Part shown: positions 45,561 through 58,762 of the stretch, one piece after another | Layout: each line of letters begins with the position of its first letter | Numbering within the stretch: position 1 is the stretch's first letter | Origin: Anticarsia gemmatalis | Taxonomy: Eukaryota; Arthropoda; Insecta; Lepidoptera; Erebidae | NCBI RefSeq assembly: GCF_050436995.1 | Contig: NC_134763.1 | Span: 9,605,001-9,669,000 of the forward strand | Length of the DNA stretch: 64,000 nt | Direction of reading: 5' to 3' | Notes under the pieces: generated by a model | The model's input: only the letters and a program-made list of their open reading frames with translations | The model's database searches: none | What the model was told of the DNA's origin: nothing | Program-made: the position numbers and the translations under genes

Positions 45561-48541
45561 TAGATAGCAACGATTGCGTACCACGCCGGTAAATGGAACG
45601 AAAATATTTTTGTTAGTTTTCCCCCGCCGAGGTCGTCTCTCAGAAATTTGATTCGACGACAGCACTAGAATATAGAATTTCCTTTGAGCAAGTAACCTTT
45701 TTTCTAAAGAAAAATGGTTTTAAAATTAACGTCGGGAATACGGGATAGTCTGTCGAGTTTTTTGTCCTTTTTGTAACAGCGTCGGTAACTGCGATTCTAT
45801 TTTATTTTAAAAACTCTTTTATCTGTTGAAAGTATATTTTGAATGTATTTTTCTTGTTCAATGTTATTTTTTCTTTGTTGTTTTTGTTTTAACATGAATG
45901 TTAGTTCATGAGATGGCATTTAACAAGCGTGGGATGGGATAAGGGTTGGAGTTGTGACGTGTGTTGATAGAATGACATACAAAGCTCATTACTGGAAAGC
46001 GTCCTACTCATATTTCGAGTATAAACTACATGTTAATACAATTCATGTGATTTTTGTCTGTGGGTGGATGATTATTACTGATTCATGCAATACTAAATGA
46101 AATTTAATTATCAGCAGGTTATTTGTAGGATGTTGCGTGAATTTTTTAATAACAACAGGTAGGTGACACATTTTTTAGTTCTAAAACACTGAATGGTCAG
46201 CCAGTATTGTCTTAGAAAATCGTTATACATTGACTTCAAAAAAAGTTGATCAATGACATAAATTGCATAATAAATAAGATGTAATTTGGAAGATTTGGTT
46301 TTTGTCGAGCCCTATTAGAAAATGGCGTGTATGTATAATTTTACTTTAAATAATATTTGCCATTTGCGTAAACACACTTGCGCAAAATAATCTACCCTAA
46401 ATATGGAAGCAAAAACATAGTTATTGGTAAATCGAGTTATTTTTACGATTTAACCCTTAAATGGTGCGTGAGGATAAAACTGGGCTCGTAAAATAGTGTT
46501 TAAAGATTGGTTTTTATTGTGTTTGTTTACTGAACCCAGTGTATTATTGTATAGATAGGTTTATATTTTATGATATGGGATACGTGACTTTTTAGCAGCA
46601 AAATGAAAATATCGTTTTTAAATTACGATTTTTATAGAGAACTTAAAATTTAAATATTGATTGCGAGTAGATTATGTTGTTTCAATTTAGCGTAATAGGC
46701 GTCTAAATGCTTATTTTTATAAAAAGTGTACGTAAATTATCTTAAACTTCATATTATAAACCTTTATTATATAAAGCATATATTTGAAATCACATTTATA
46801 ACACACACACACACATACGTTATAATACAAACCCACCTACACTCTTTAATATATACACTACTCTAAAATAGCTTAATTATGCAGGCTGTCGGTAACATTT
46901 ATAGTGTATAACCAGAAAAATATACCGAATCTTGAACACACGATTCGAAACTCTCAAAACGCAATACTTTGTCAATTTTGAATAGTGTCATAACACATTC
47001 CTAGAGCTAAAAGCATCCATTGAAACACTGGCACAATTTAATTTAGCCAGTATTGCGGTCCGTACCAAGATACCGTCATGGTGCCAAAGTATAATTTTAT
47101 TATCATTTTATGCTAAACATGACTGTTCAGAAGCTGAAGGATTTTTATAGCTTATTTCTTCTCCACAAAATTATTTTGCTGACTTTTGATATTGTGTTTC
47201 GTTATGAATGGCCGAAACGCATGGTGGTTTTATACCCATGGATCGAATGCTCAGCTTTTTGAGATGATGCATTGTTTGGTATATCGAAAAAATTATATTT
47301 TATTGTTATTTTTGGTACTAAAGGACCTTCATAGCTATAATATTTGCCTGTATATTATGTTATATTTAAAATTGTTTATAATGCATTTGCATCTAACATT
47401 TTGTATCCAATGGCATCCAAAATTTTGCAATAATCACACAACACCAATAATATTAATATGGACTATTTTATACCAATTTCATGGCAGGTCAAAAGTGTGT
47501 CCATAACCAAATAAAACAAAAAAACGAAAATAAATCCAAAATTTTATTGTCAAGTCTAGTCAACATTATGCGAAATTGATATCAAGTGATACTAAATATA
47601 TTATTATTTAATTTCAATACAGGTATGTAAATGTACTCAATTCATAGAAATAAACCATTACGATTGATCAATAATTGCTTTCAAATCACAATAATATAGA
47701 GATCAAAGGGATTTCTGGGTATAGAGGCGAATTGATTAACCCCCAAACAATGCAATATACAGCGGACATACTGACAAATGCGCTAATGTTCACCACAATG
47801 ACTAGTTACAGGTTAACGTTTTAATCAAAATGGTTATTACGTTGCAAATACACGGTGCTGGAACATTATTTTCGTATTTTAAATGTTGTATAATAGAATT
47901 GCGTTTTACAATCAGATCCATGCAGTACCTAACTGTTATATGTTTTTTTGTAAAATAATAGTATATTTGTGGTTCAAGTTTAGTGTTAAATATACCTCGG
48001 TGAGGAAAACTACGGCTTTTAGAGGACAGAATATAATAGATACACATCCCAAAATGATCAAATCGCTTTGTCCTCCGTCCAATCCATATATTGTTCAGAA
48101 ATTCATATATTACACCTGAAATGTTCCAACAAGGGCGACGGTGTCCTCCAAGGTAAACTTTATCGGTTAATAATACATATATGTACGTACCTATGTCATA
48201 TGATACCGACCTGTTCGCTTCCCGACCTTTTTCAGCCCATTTCATGTCATCTACCTCCTTTGATCAGAATCCACTTGATTTATTTTCCAAAAATAATAGC
48301 GCTTTTGATTTTAGCTCGTATTTGAGATTCTATTTTTAGGTTACCTGTCTTTGATATAAGATCTTTAAGGTATCTGTGTGTTGTTTTCATGTGAGATGTT
48401 CCGGGTAAAGTTCTTTACATTTTTGTCACAGAGTAACAGTAACTGAGTGAGAACAAAATATAAAAATGATTTTGTTAAATTCAAGTGACATTTTGTCTGA
48501 TCTTCCGCCCTTCATGGATAGGTTTTAAAAAAGTGATTAAT
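45561..48541. other. AT-rich non-coding DNA
   Basis: No gene. A short (AC)n run lies at 46800-46815. Frames at 47186-47506 and 47802-48245 are AT-rich and lack any family motif or splice context. Confidence 0.45.
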
Positions 48542-48634
48542 ATACTCCTAGGTACATAAGTACCTACGAGTATTTTAATAAACTTTTCTTCTATTAAGAA
48601 GATTACAAGTATGAACCCATAATCTTCTTAATAG
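48542..48634. repeat. Two adjacent hairpins
   Basis: Hairpin 1 (48542-48573): ATACTCCTAGGTAC pairs with GTACCTACGAGTAT around ATAA, one C/C mismatch in 14 bp. Hairpin 2 (48591-48634): CTATTAAGAAGATTA pairs perfectly with TAATCTTCTTAATAG around a 14-bp loop. Only 17 bp separate them. Confidence 0.85.
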
Positions 48635-49444
48635 ATATACTATGATAAACTGCTGGTTGTAGCTTATATTTAAATATATCCACATGAAAAAAAAAATGAA
48701 TAAAGTATACGTACAAACATATGTATATAAAATCACGCTTTTTTTATTAAAGTCTAATATTACTTTCCACGGATCTAGCACAATGAGAGTTTCGTTTAAA
48801 CTGATTTAACAGTTTAGCCGTAAAAAGGTTTAGATAAACTTATTACGAAATATTGGTATAGTATGTGATGTTCCTGGATTTTACTAAATTGTAGTATTTG
48901 TGTTATCATTCCATTGTTATGATATCAACAATTATTGTTTAAATCGTTCATGCAAACTATTAGCTTTGATATCACAATTGATTGCCAGTTAAAACGTTTC
49001 AAATAAAATTGTATTACTAATAACAAAACTGGATAGACAATATCATAACTAAATATCATTGACATTATATTTGCACGGTAAAATATAAATCAATATTTGG
49101 AAATAGACTATATTTGTTCTACTTTTGTATTTATTTATTTTAATTTGTTTTGATTGTTTTCTAATATTATTCAGTTTCCATTCACTATAAATAATATAAA
49201 CTTTCGCTTTAACGTTTATTATAATCATCGCATGTTATACTGGCCATGTTGGCCATGACCATCGCATGTTATACTGGCTGGTATATAGTTACACGCTGAT
49301 CTGCGCCAAAACAGAGAAATTCAGAGTAAAATTCACGTTCGAATTAATTATTTGACAGAAAATTTAAAAACCGATCTTAACTTATTACAATCATAATCTT
49401 TCTGAGGGTTTATTTTCAGAAAAAGTAAATATTCTGTGAATTAT
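48635..49444. other. AT-rich non-coding DNA
   Basis: No gene. CATCGCATGTTATACTGGC is duplicated in direct order at about 49229 and 49260, separated by GGCCATG repeats. Confidence 0.45.
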
Positions 49445-49533
49445 ATGTATCTAAAATCCGTTCAAAAGTTTTCGTGAAAGAGTAACAAATGGACATCCAT
49501 CTTCAAAAAAGTTTACACTTATTATATTAGCTT
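49445..49533 (-). mobile_element. Helitron-like 5' fragment, reverse orientation
   Basis: Reversed it begins GCTAATATAATAAGTGTAAA, then GATGGATGTCCATTTGTTAC, TCTTTCACGAAAAC and TGAACGGATTTTAGAT, the 5' pattern of the second lepidopteran Helitron family represented at 53076. Confidence 0.6.
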
Positions 49534-52500
49534 TGTAAACAATTCTAAATAGAACAAAAAAATATTTCTAAAAATAGTAATATTTCCAAGCTATCAAATA
49601 GATATTATTCTTTAATAACGCTACGTCATCGTCATTGTACGGTCTTGGGTAACTAGGGCGGGTAGAATGGGGTAAAAGTAACGTCGGTGCATAAAACGCT
49701 CGTAAACCCACACCCTGTCTGCACCGGGACCTATAAAATGTATAATGTTCTATCTTTGGACTTCAAGGAGAAGTTTGTAATGAAATGCATGGAATAAAAT
49801 TTAGTCTTTCTGCAGATCGAATTTAAAAATTAGACAAACAAATGACACGCTTAAAAATTAAAAATACAAAATGTTTTGCAAAAATAGGGTATTATGTTTA
49901 GCTAGTTAGGGGGGTAAGATTATTAAGTTCGATCTCTAAATGACTGAAAATAACAGCTACTAACTTACTACTACTAATTAAATATTTGCATATTAATGTA
50001 TTTAAAATACGGTACCTTCAAACGCAATCTATATTTTTGGTAACGTAAAAATATTACATTAAAGTTAGAGGTTGAATATTACATACCTTAACGTACTTTA
50101 TTTAACAGGCATTGAAAAATAACTAATAAGCAGAAACGCTGTTCTTAATTCTAATAAAAATATTACAACAATAACTCATAAACATTTTCACAAAATAAAT
50201 AATTAAATTTCGTAGTTATCTTAGAAGATTTTACTTCAAAATAATTACGAGCTTGGCCAAAGTACTTGTAATATTGATCAAATATTTATGCCTACATCTA
50301 ACTTACGCCTAATATTATTAATGATGGATATACATTCCCTTTGGAGTATCAGAGTATTTCATTTTCTTGATATCTTTAAAGGCAAATATTGTAATAGTAT
50401 AAATTAATTTGGAGCGAAAATATGAGGGCGTTAAATAACTTTGTTTAGTAGGCGAATAATAACGATGTTTTTCAAGGTTATTTTATATTTACGTCATAAG
50501 AATATGATCAAATAATTATTACTTGATTATATAATACGTGTTTTTATACATCCAAAATTTGATAAGACGGAGTGATACCTTGACTTTTTTAGATCTATGA
50601 AACGAGTGTAAGTAAATCTGTAAAAGTTTTACCAATATACGTTTTACTATGATGAGTTTCTCGTAATGTTATTAAAGTTTTCTAGCACACAGGTCTCAGA
50701 TGCAACCCATAAGAAAAATAGTGAATAAAAGATAATCAGTTTAAGTTAGTACAAAATGTAAATAAACCAGGAGATTTACCGTAGTTATTCGCTTATGATT
50801 CATTTGAGGAATCACTCTTACGGATACTGTATTGTACTAAAGAATTGATCATTTTCGATTAGCACCAATACTTGTTCAACCAATGTCATAACACCATGGA
50901 ACAGTTACTTCAAATGCAACAGCTACCGTTTATAGAATATTCCCTGTAAACACACCACAACAATGACAAGATAAATATCTGGAGGATAACTCCATGAGAT
51001 CACGCGATTCACACATTACAGGATATAACATGTCATGTTGCGTTGCGATTCATAGTGTATGACGGTGTATAACCGTGCTTATGGATAAAGATGTTTTTTT
51101 TTCAGTTGCAAAAACAAATGTTTTGTTATGTTTGGTGGTCGTCACATCACTAGGCGATCATCCCGACATAATTTGCAACTCTTTTACCGGTTAAATAATC
51201 TCTGGGTTAAGCAATATTAGCGCGGTTTTTCAATAGATGGGTGGCTGCATAATGTATATGAGCTGATGGATATAGATGGGCGTTCAGATTGTCATATGAC
51301 AGCTGAGTGTCTCCGAGCTTCAGAGGCCACGTGGCCACGTGGACTAACAAATATTTGACACTACATGTGTCACTAATCATACGAAAGGAATAAGTTACCT
51401 AAAATCCCCTTTGTCCCCTAAACAGAGAATATATGATGTAACACTATGTGAACTATCAAAGCTATAACTTCCACGAAACCGCCATTATAGATAAGTGTAA
51501 TTTCAGTCATTTCGCCATTGAGTTTAAAAATAAACTTGATTTTAGGGATATATTAATACGATCCTATACAAAATACACCCTATTGTGTAAGGGATCTGAA
51601 CGGAGCCCGTTTTTGAAACATTCGTAGTAAAACATCGTGGTACTCTATTAGTCATCGAGCGAATTTAGCTTCGGCATATTTCGGCAGTTTCCGACATCTG
51701 CCGATCGAACAGCTCCACTTTATTGATGCTAGTGAAATGGACCCAAGCCTAAGGATTTTATTGGATACTTCAGTTGAAGTTTAATTTCGATATGGGATAG
51801 ATCACTCGCTATATTAATTTTAGACATGTACTTTACATACATACTGTGACTGGTGACTATGTCACCGAATGACTCAATGAGTCTTTCGGGACAGGCTCAG
51901 TGTAGTGGAACAGTCATTAGCAACATTAAAATAAATATAAATCTTAGTTTTATGAGGGTTGGTTTTTTTTATGGATACGAACATATTTGTTGTTGTTCCA
52001 TAAAAATAAGAAGAAACTATTAATAATTAACGAAATTTCATACAACATTTTTTGCATCAACTATCTCCGTCGACTATGAAACATTGCTGACTAAAGTTGC
52101 ATATTTTTGTTAATTACTTTAATTTTTTGTTTTGTAAAAACTACAAATTTTGATTTATGAACAATAGTTAACTTTAGCTGTGGCAATATATCACGTCACA
52201 AACTGATTAATGGCTACGTTAGGAGAGAAAAAGGTAAATTTAAAAATTTATAACATTGCTAAACTTATGATATTGGTATTTTTTACTAGATTTGGGTGGG
52301 TGTTTTTATGGTAGATTGTTATCATTAGGCAAAGCTCTTTCTAGAAGGCTTGAAAGACATTCTTTATCACATATTTATCAATTACTTCCGAATAAAATCC
52401 TTCAGCGCTTATGATACGTCTGTATCATCAATACTCACGTATCATGTTTAGGAATCATAGATTTTGTTAACAAAATTACCACTCTCCTAGGTGCCCACTC

Positions 52501-53075
52501 ACTTATATTCAGAGAGTCTTCTCTTATAATTTTTTCACGACCTGAACATGAATATTATTAAAATGAATCTATAACGACCAAGTGTAACATCATACTTTCG
52601 GAATCGAATATAAAAATCATAGAATTTCAAACTCCATTACACCCAACAGGAACCTAACTGAAAAAAAAAAACTTTTTTAATCACACAAAATGAGAGGGTC
52701 CCATAAAGTCACTCACGCAGACGTAAAATCGTTAGCGGCTTTTGCGAACTTTAGATTTTTTAATTAAAAGTCCAGAGCTCATAATTAAAATGCTTTTTTA
52801 GGTCTTCGATTTCGGGGCTTAGATGCCTACGTGAGAATTAGGTGAACGCTCGACCTGAATAAGTTTTGTGGAGTTTTTTAAGTTCTGTTCATTAATGTTT
52901 TGTGGTTTTTTGGACATTGGGAGAGAATAAATGAAAGTCATTTTTGTTTTAGTCAGTGTAAGGCTGTATTTCTGTTTGTACGTGAAATAATTTTAAATAA
53001 AATAATATAACCCAGTCGTTTTTAATATAAATAATAGTGCGGTAATGTTTACAAAATAAATCGATTTTTAGCCAA
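49534..53075. other. AT-rich non-coding DNA
   Basis: No gene. A GC-rich stretch at about 49640-49735 (GGTAACTAGGGCGGGTAGAA, AAACCCACACCCTGTCTGCA) and one at 51240-51350 stand out. Small hairpins occur at 51690-51712 and 51853-51885. Confidence 0.4.
51328..51341. promoter_or_regulatory. Two CACGTG E-boxes, 8 bp apart
   Basis: GCCACGTGGCCACGTGG holds two palindromic CACGTG sites starting 8 bp apart. This is the core bound by CLOCK/CYCLE- and Myc-type bHLH dimers. It could equally be a small tandem duplication. Confidence 0.25.
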
Positions 53076-53235
53076 TCCTACTAATATTATAAATGCCAAA
53101 GTTTGTAAGTATGACCGGATGGATACTTTTAATAAAATATGGTACACTGATAGTTCATAGCCTGGATTAAAATATGGGGTACTTTTTACCCCGGGAAATG
53201 TAACCATGCCGACAAAGTTGCTGGTAGAAAACTAG
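53076..53235 (+). mobile_element. Non-autonomous Helitron, internally deleted
   Basis: Starts A|TCCTACTAATATTATAAATG and ends CTAG (53232-53235). The interior has CAAAGTTTGTAAGTATGACC, GATAGTTCATAGCCTGGATT and TACTTTTTACCCCGGG. The terminal hairpin is worn and the base after CTAG is A rather than T. Confidence 0.65.
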
Positions 53236-53820
53236 AGATGTTGTAATGGTAGCAGTATATGGTATGATTTTTCCAAATTGACAATTAAATAACAAAGTAA
53301 AGTGAAATTTTAATTGCCTTTTTACAATACTCCGTTAGTAACTGAATATTAAAAGCGTCTGAATCGAGCCGACACTGAACGATTCGTTCGAATTTTTTAA
53401 ATCGTGCCATTCTCTCAAATATATAAAATGCAAAAAGCGTTCAAAATAAATCGTGATAAATCGCAGCTGCATAATAAAACGTCTGAAAACATACACATTT
53501 GTCACGTTCATAACAAATAATCGCTTAAAAGCAATAAGCGTTACGAATAACAGTCTGATTAATCGTTTGGAAAACTGTTTTAATTAAAAATAACTGTTAT
53601 ATCCAATCCGGGAGTTTGACTTCGAATGGAATTAATCTTCTCAAAGTCTTGTTTCATAAGTCAAATTCCTTCTTTGTTTCGTTTATCCGTTTTGAGTGTA
53701 TATTTGAAGGACTGTGACGTTCGGTTTCAAGATATTAAATGGTGTTGCGTAAAGAGATTAAGTTGCTTTATAATTAATTGTGGTATTGCGATGTTTTAGG
53801 AAAATTATAGAAAGTGTATC
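53236..53820. other. Non-coding DNA with homeodomain-site cluster
   Basis: 53400-53620 holds many TAAT, TTAATTA, ATTAATCG and AATAAA-type sites along with CAGCTG (about 53465), in sequence that is not simple repeat. It resembles an insect developmental enhancer by composition only. Confidence 0.3.
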
Positions 53821-53988
53821 TGCAACACGTTTCTCTACAGTCGTTTCTATCAAGTATCGAGAGTTTGACATTCAATATTTACTGCAAAAATAATTCTCAC
53901 GGAGCTCGCTAGAGGTGCTAAACGTTCATGCAAAGTTTCTCGGTAGCTAGCCGGTCGTTGATAGTCGATAGTGGTAGAGAATCGCGCT
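53821..53988 (+). mobile_element. MITE-A copy 7, full length
   Basis: CACGTTTCTCTACAGTCG, AAGTATCGAGAGTTTGACAT, TCGCTAGAGGTGCTAAACG and TAGCTAGCCGGTCGTTGATA, ending GTAGAGAATCGCGCT. The right terminus is the best preserved in the window. Confidence 0.8.
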
Positions 53989-55172
53989 AATGATGTATTG
54001 ATAATCGTATTCATGAATTAACAATTTCGCTTATTCCTTCTGCGTATCGAAAGGGTTCTGTTGTCTATGTGCGTACGTGTGTGTGTTTCTATGAGATTAT
54101 GGCATGGAGTAAAGAGGTAGGTTTGTTTTCAGTCCATTTTATTTTAAGTGGTTTTTCTATTACAAATTTTGCGGTTAATTGGCTCAATTTTTTCTATTAT
54201 GGATTAAAAAATTAAGAGAAATATTCGAAAAATAGCTTTAACCGATGTTTAAGAAAGCACAAATAAATGTTGATATCAGACGCAAATATTACAACCGTAA
54301 TACGCAAATTCAGGGGTCAGAAGATGGAATTAATACACGTTACGTACTATAATAGTTCCTGATACAAATTAGTATTGTACAACGTATTTACTCCATGAAA
54401 TACTCAACTTCATCTATAATATTCGATATAGAAGCTTAATTACCTATCGGGAGGTATAAATGGGTCGGCATTGGAATGTCAGCCATATTGGGGCGGGACT
54501 AATCCTCGTTTGAGAATAATATTTATTCGACCTATATCAATCAAGGGAAAACGTATGTGTTATAGATGATATAATGTACGTAGAATATAATATGACTGTA
54601 TTGCTTTGATTAGTTTGACAGAGGTTTTTGTGTGGATTTTAAGGCTTATCATTAGCCAGTGGCTGTGTTTAATTTAGATACACTAATCTTCTGATGTATT
54701 TGCGTGATAATTTCACTGTTTAAAAACTAATATATGTATTATAATGTTAACCATACTTATAGATTAATAAAGGGAGAGGCCTTTGTCCAGTAGTGGGACA
54801 CTCAACCAGGCAAAAAACCCCGTTAAAAAATATAATTGTCTATTTCTATGTTACTTAGTACTTTCCTCATGCTCATGAACGTGAATATATTCTTAGAATT
54901 TGTCGTTTACTCATAAAAACTCCAATAGAACTTTTGGTCACTGTTCGTATTCTGTCTCACCACCAAAATACGCTACTAATCCACTCAGAGAATCCTTTAA
55001 ATACCGAACGTAACATACGTGAGCGAAAAAAAATACAAAAAATAAATATCGCAATGGTGGACTTAATTCCGACAGAACCACAACACTAATTAAGGTAAAA
55101 GGGCAAATCTCCAAGGAAAAGATAATCCTTTCTTGTACCTACTTCGTTTTAATAAATGCCAAGTATTTTAGG
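53989..55172. other. AT-rich non-coding DNA
   Basis: No gene. Holds a (GT)n-like run at 54070-54086, an island at 54450-54510, and the small LINE remnant at 54773. Confidence 0.4.
54773..54812 (+). pseudogene. RTE-type LINE C-terminal scrap
   Basis: GGAGAGGCCTTTGTCCAGTA encodes GEAFVQ then a stop in place of Q, then W. It is the same terminal peptide as at 25.6 kb, here on the plus strand and only ~40 bp long. Confidence 0.55.
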
Positions 55173-55573
55173 CGTGACACACAGGGAACGGGAGCGGGTC
55201 GTTTTAAACGCACGTTTTTGATTGCTGACCTTAAAAAGTCTCTGTAGCATCCGATAAGTTGATTTACTTAGATCGTCTGCAAAAGAACGCAAAGGTATGT
55301 AAGTAGGTAAAGAACACGTTATTTGTGTGGTCAGCGCACTAAATATACTTTTGGGTAATCCTGGTTGCTCCTGCGGTATAGGTACCTTATAAATGTAACT
55401 CTGTATTCACACACAACACGGAAGCGAGTAGCGAAATTTCGGCTGTAACAGCCGCGGTTACTAGAAATACGTTAAAAAACCGCGCGCTTTTTACAGCGCG
55501 CGTTTCATACTTGGAATTACAGCCGCTGTTCTCACGCGCCTGTCCCGCACCCGTCCCGCAAGCGCGCTGTGTG
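55173..55573. mobile_element. Possible ~400-bp GC-rich element with imperfect inverted ends
   Basis: The left end GTGACACACAGGGAACGGGA resembles the reversed right end GGAACACACACAGCGCGCTT, and both are followed inward by GCGGG runs. TTTAGG flanks both sides. The inside has a GC-rich hairpin at 55481-55502 and GGCTGTAACAGCCG with inverted partners. The 64-codon minus frame (55387-55581) contains LVTAAVTAEISLLASVLC, signal-peptide-like, but ends in a stop without a clear donor. The alternative is a first exon of the Ig gene; I favour an element. Confidence 0.35.
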
Positions 55574-58559
55574 TGTTCCACTTTAGGTATATTTTAATTA
55601 AACATTCTCACGTCTGCTTCCCTCCGGCGTTAGCACCTCCGGTACGGTGTGATAAATTATTGTATGCAGTGAATATTACAAGTTATTTTTTAGGACTTTT
55701 TACCGTTGTAAATTTTGAAGTTAGAATTTAAGGAAGTTGGCGAAATAAATTTTGTGAAGGATAATGAAGAAGGTTTATAATTAAACCGTGTTAAAATTTA
55801 AGGTTGTGCTAGAACCAGCATCAAGTTATTATTTTGATATTTTTCGTTTTGTTGTATATCTTGTATTACTTACTTCTGAATATCATATTTTCGTACAGTT
55901 ATTAACTAATGAAACATACCTGAAACAAAAAATAAAAATTATTAGAACTTCCATAAGCATTAAGAAAAAATATATAATTATAGAATACGGTGCTCAGACA
56001 ACTCAATATTAGATTAGGTTAGGTTCTCAATTATTAAAAAAAACAAACTTGAAAACTATAGTACTAAACTTCTATCCATTACCAACGATAGGTTATTAAA
56101 ACGCACATAAAAAGCACCCAACTCACGCTTCCTTAAACCCCTTTACTTTGTCATAGCACAGTATGTAAACACACCCAATACTTTACGACAAGCTCTAAAG
56201 AAAAGTCAACTACTTAAGAACGTTTTGTTGACGTATAACTACCAGTTGTGTGTAAACATAAACCTTTAATTAATGTGTAAAACTAAGCTGTTTATAGCGA
56301 TGTTTACGACTGTACACTTGCGGACAAAATTGTTTGGTATTTTAAAATAATGTAGAAGTAGATTTTTCATAAATCTAGTTTAGACGCTTCATCGGATGAA
56401 TATATTTTTAAAAACGTCTTTTAAAGTAATTTCATGGACAATTTATTTGCCAATTTTTAAAGTACATCTTGACGGTCTAATTGAAATTTGAAATTTCACG
56501 AAATTGACAGCTAAAAGATTCGAAGAAGACTAGTAAAAGTACTATCTCTACAATAAAATATACGTGGATAGCTCAAACAAATGCTCCTACGACATAAAAA
56601 AACAAACGACAATGTAAAATCAACCATCCAGTTAATAGTACTAATATGTCTTGAAACTAAAAATTCCTTTGCAGGACTTATTCCTTTCCCCCTTCATACT
56701 ATCAAAAGATGACCTTTCAGTGCATGAAAGTAATTAAAAAACAAGCAGGTTTCAAAACATTGAATAGCTTCACCTATAAACAAAAGTTATAACATTTTCA
56801 AATAGAAAAACACACCGTATAATTACTTCAATATTATACCGTATTTACTCAACTTGTAAACTAACAAACTATTAAAACTAACTAAAATTCGAGTGTTTCT
56901 GTTATAGAAAACTTTCATTTCTATTTGATATCGTGAGTTTAGGGCGAGTACTGGCATAGTAATTTTACTGACTAAATATTTTATGAAATAAAATAATACT
57001 ATGAAAATGTTACGCTTCTGAATCAGTTTTTTTTAACATTATTTTTTTGTGATAATGCGTTGTTATTTTTGTTTGTGATATTGAATTATTAAATTACATT
57101 ACAAAAATTACATATTTTTAACAAATAAAATGTATGGCTAAGCTATGGCTAATTTGGTAAACAATTAGTCAATTGTTTACCAATTGACTAATTGTAAGTA
57201 TGAGTACAACATTTTTTAAAAGTATTATCGATAGTAGTTTAGACTAATATTTTCGTCAAATCTTTGGACTCAAAGCCCTCTATTAATTTTGGAAGCAACC
57301 ATTGCCCAGCCCAGCATTGTGACAATAATGAGCTAAAAAACGTTTGTCATTGGAAATAATTTGACTAAACAGACGATTTTAATAATCCCAAAAGTTTAAT
57401 TTACATCAATCTAATTCACACCTAATTCAGCCTTCCAAAACTTAATAATTCAACAAAGCGGGCTTAGTCTAGTAGTGTTATATTATCAGAACATGACTTG
57501 CAGCGGCTATAACTCGCAGAGGTCGTTCAAGGTCGCAAGGCTCTTAGCTCCTCAGTTCGGGTATAAAACAAATATAAATATTGAGGTTTATATCGAAATT
57601 TATGTTTGGTGTGTGTGAAATGTGCTAAGATTTGCATTGAGGTTTGATTTTGATGAAATAGAAGTTATTTTATGCTGATTATAAGCTTAGTATAGTAACT
57701 CAGACATTATGTTCAATATATTATTAAGTTATATGAAAAAATCTTCATACATATTTTTTTTAATTTGGCCTTAAAATATGTTTAGAAAAGTCTATGAAAT
57801 AAACAATCGATTCGTTATTGTCGACACGACATGCTGCGTAACTTTGATTTTGTAAAAAGATTTTGATAGTTTGGGATCGACATTTTACCGTATAGGATCT
57901 TGCAAGAAATTTTCCCTGATTCTAAAACTATCAGAACCATAAAAAAATACGGTGTTACCCAATGTGTCTGTTCATTAATAAAAAGTATCGAACACATTAT
58001 TTTCAGTTAGATAATTACACCATCGACTTTTTACCAAAGAACTTCCATCTAACACTATTATTAAACATAAATAGCGAATATAACTTTTTACCAAAGTTTA
58101 AAGAAAGATAACCTCTTTAATAAACTTCGAAGTCACTTATCCTCTCGACAGTACAAGTCGTTGCAACCCAAACTAGTTTACGTGCAAGCTACTCGTAGCT
58201 ATAAACTGGGTTCGCAAGGTTAAAGCCACTGGGTTAATATTTGGGGTTAATGGAAATTAACTACTTTAATGGCTGACTGTTAAATTCATGAAGCATAATT
58301 ATGTGTATGTCTTTGGAGTTAATTGTTCGGGAATATTGGTGTCGAGATGACACTTTTATAAAGTTTTTTTGAAAGATGTAGTTTATTTGGGTTTTTTTAC
58401 AGGTTCATCCTGATCTGCTCTTACTTACTGATGGTGACTGAATAGTGAGGTACTATATCCCTCAATACTATAGGATATAATAATATAGAGTATGTCTTAG
58501 TTTCGCGGATATATAGAGTGTCTTAGTTTCGCAATTGTTTTTTCTTCTTCTTGTCTAGT
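55574..58559. other. AT-rich non-coding DNA
   Basis: No gene. TTAGGTTAGG at 56014-56023; an overlapping hairpin pair at 57156-57195 is listed separately; an island at 57480-57560 holds CAGCGGCTATAACTCGCAGA. Confidence 0.4.
57156..57195. repeat. Overlapping inverted repeats (mutually exclusive hairpins)
   Basis: ACAATTAGTCAATTG (57161-57175) pairs perfectly with CAATTGACTAATTGT (57181-57195). GGTAAACAATT (57156-57166) pairs with AATTGTTTACC (57171-57181). The two stems share sequence, so only one can form at a time. Confidence 0.8.
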
Positions 58560-58722
58560 CTTGTGTTGCGGGGACGCTTACAAACGAACAACAAACAAAA
58601 TACAGCCAGGCTCGAACCGACTATCTGCGAACCACACAAATATTTGTTCTGTTGGGAATCGAACACACGACTCCCGTCGCACAAGTCTGGCGACTACCTT
58701 ATCCAGTGCGCTACAAACACCG
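58560..58722 (-). mobile_element. tRNA-derived SINE, minus orientation
   Basis: Reversed: A box TGGATAAGGTAG (complement of 58694-58705) and B box GTGTTCGATTCCC (complement of 58654-58666), then ACAAATATTTGTGTGGTTCG, the same body block as in the SINE at 2.3 kb. The 121-codon plus frame at 58551-58916 is its antisense shadow. Confidence 0.75.
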
Positions 58723-58762
58723 CCATATTGTTGTTTAAAGAGACATTACTCTGTCGAGAAAT

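Noticed and set aside
49640..49940. Element bounded by AACTAGGGCGGGTA and AGTTAGGGGGGTAA
   Set aside because: The two motifs are in direct, not inverted, order and are too short to support an element.
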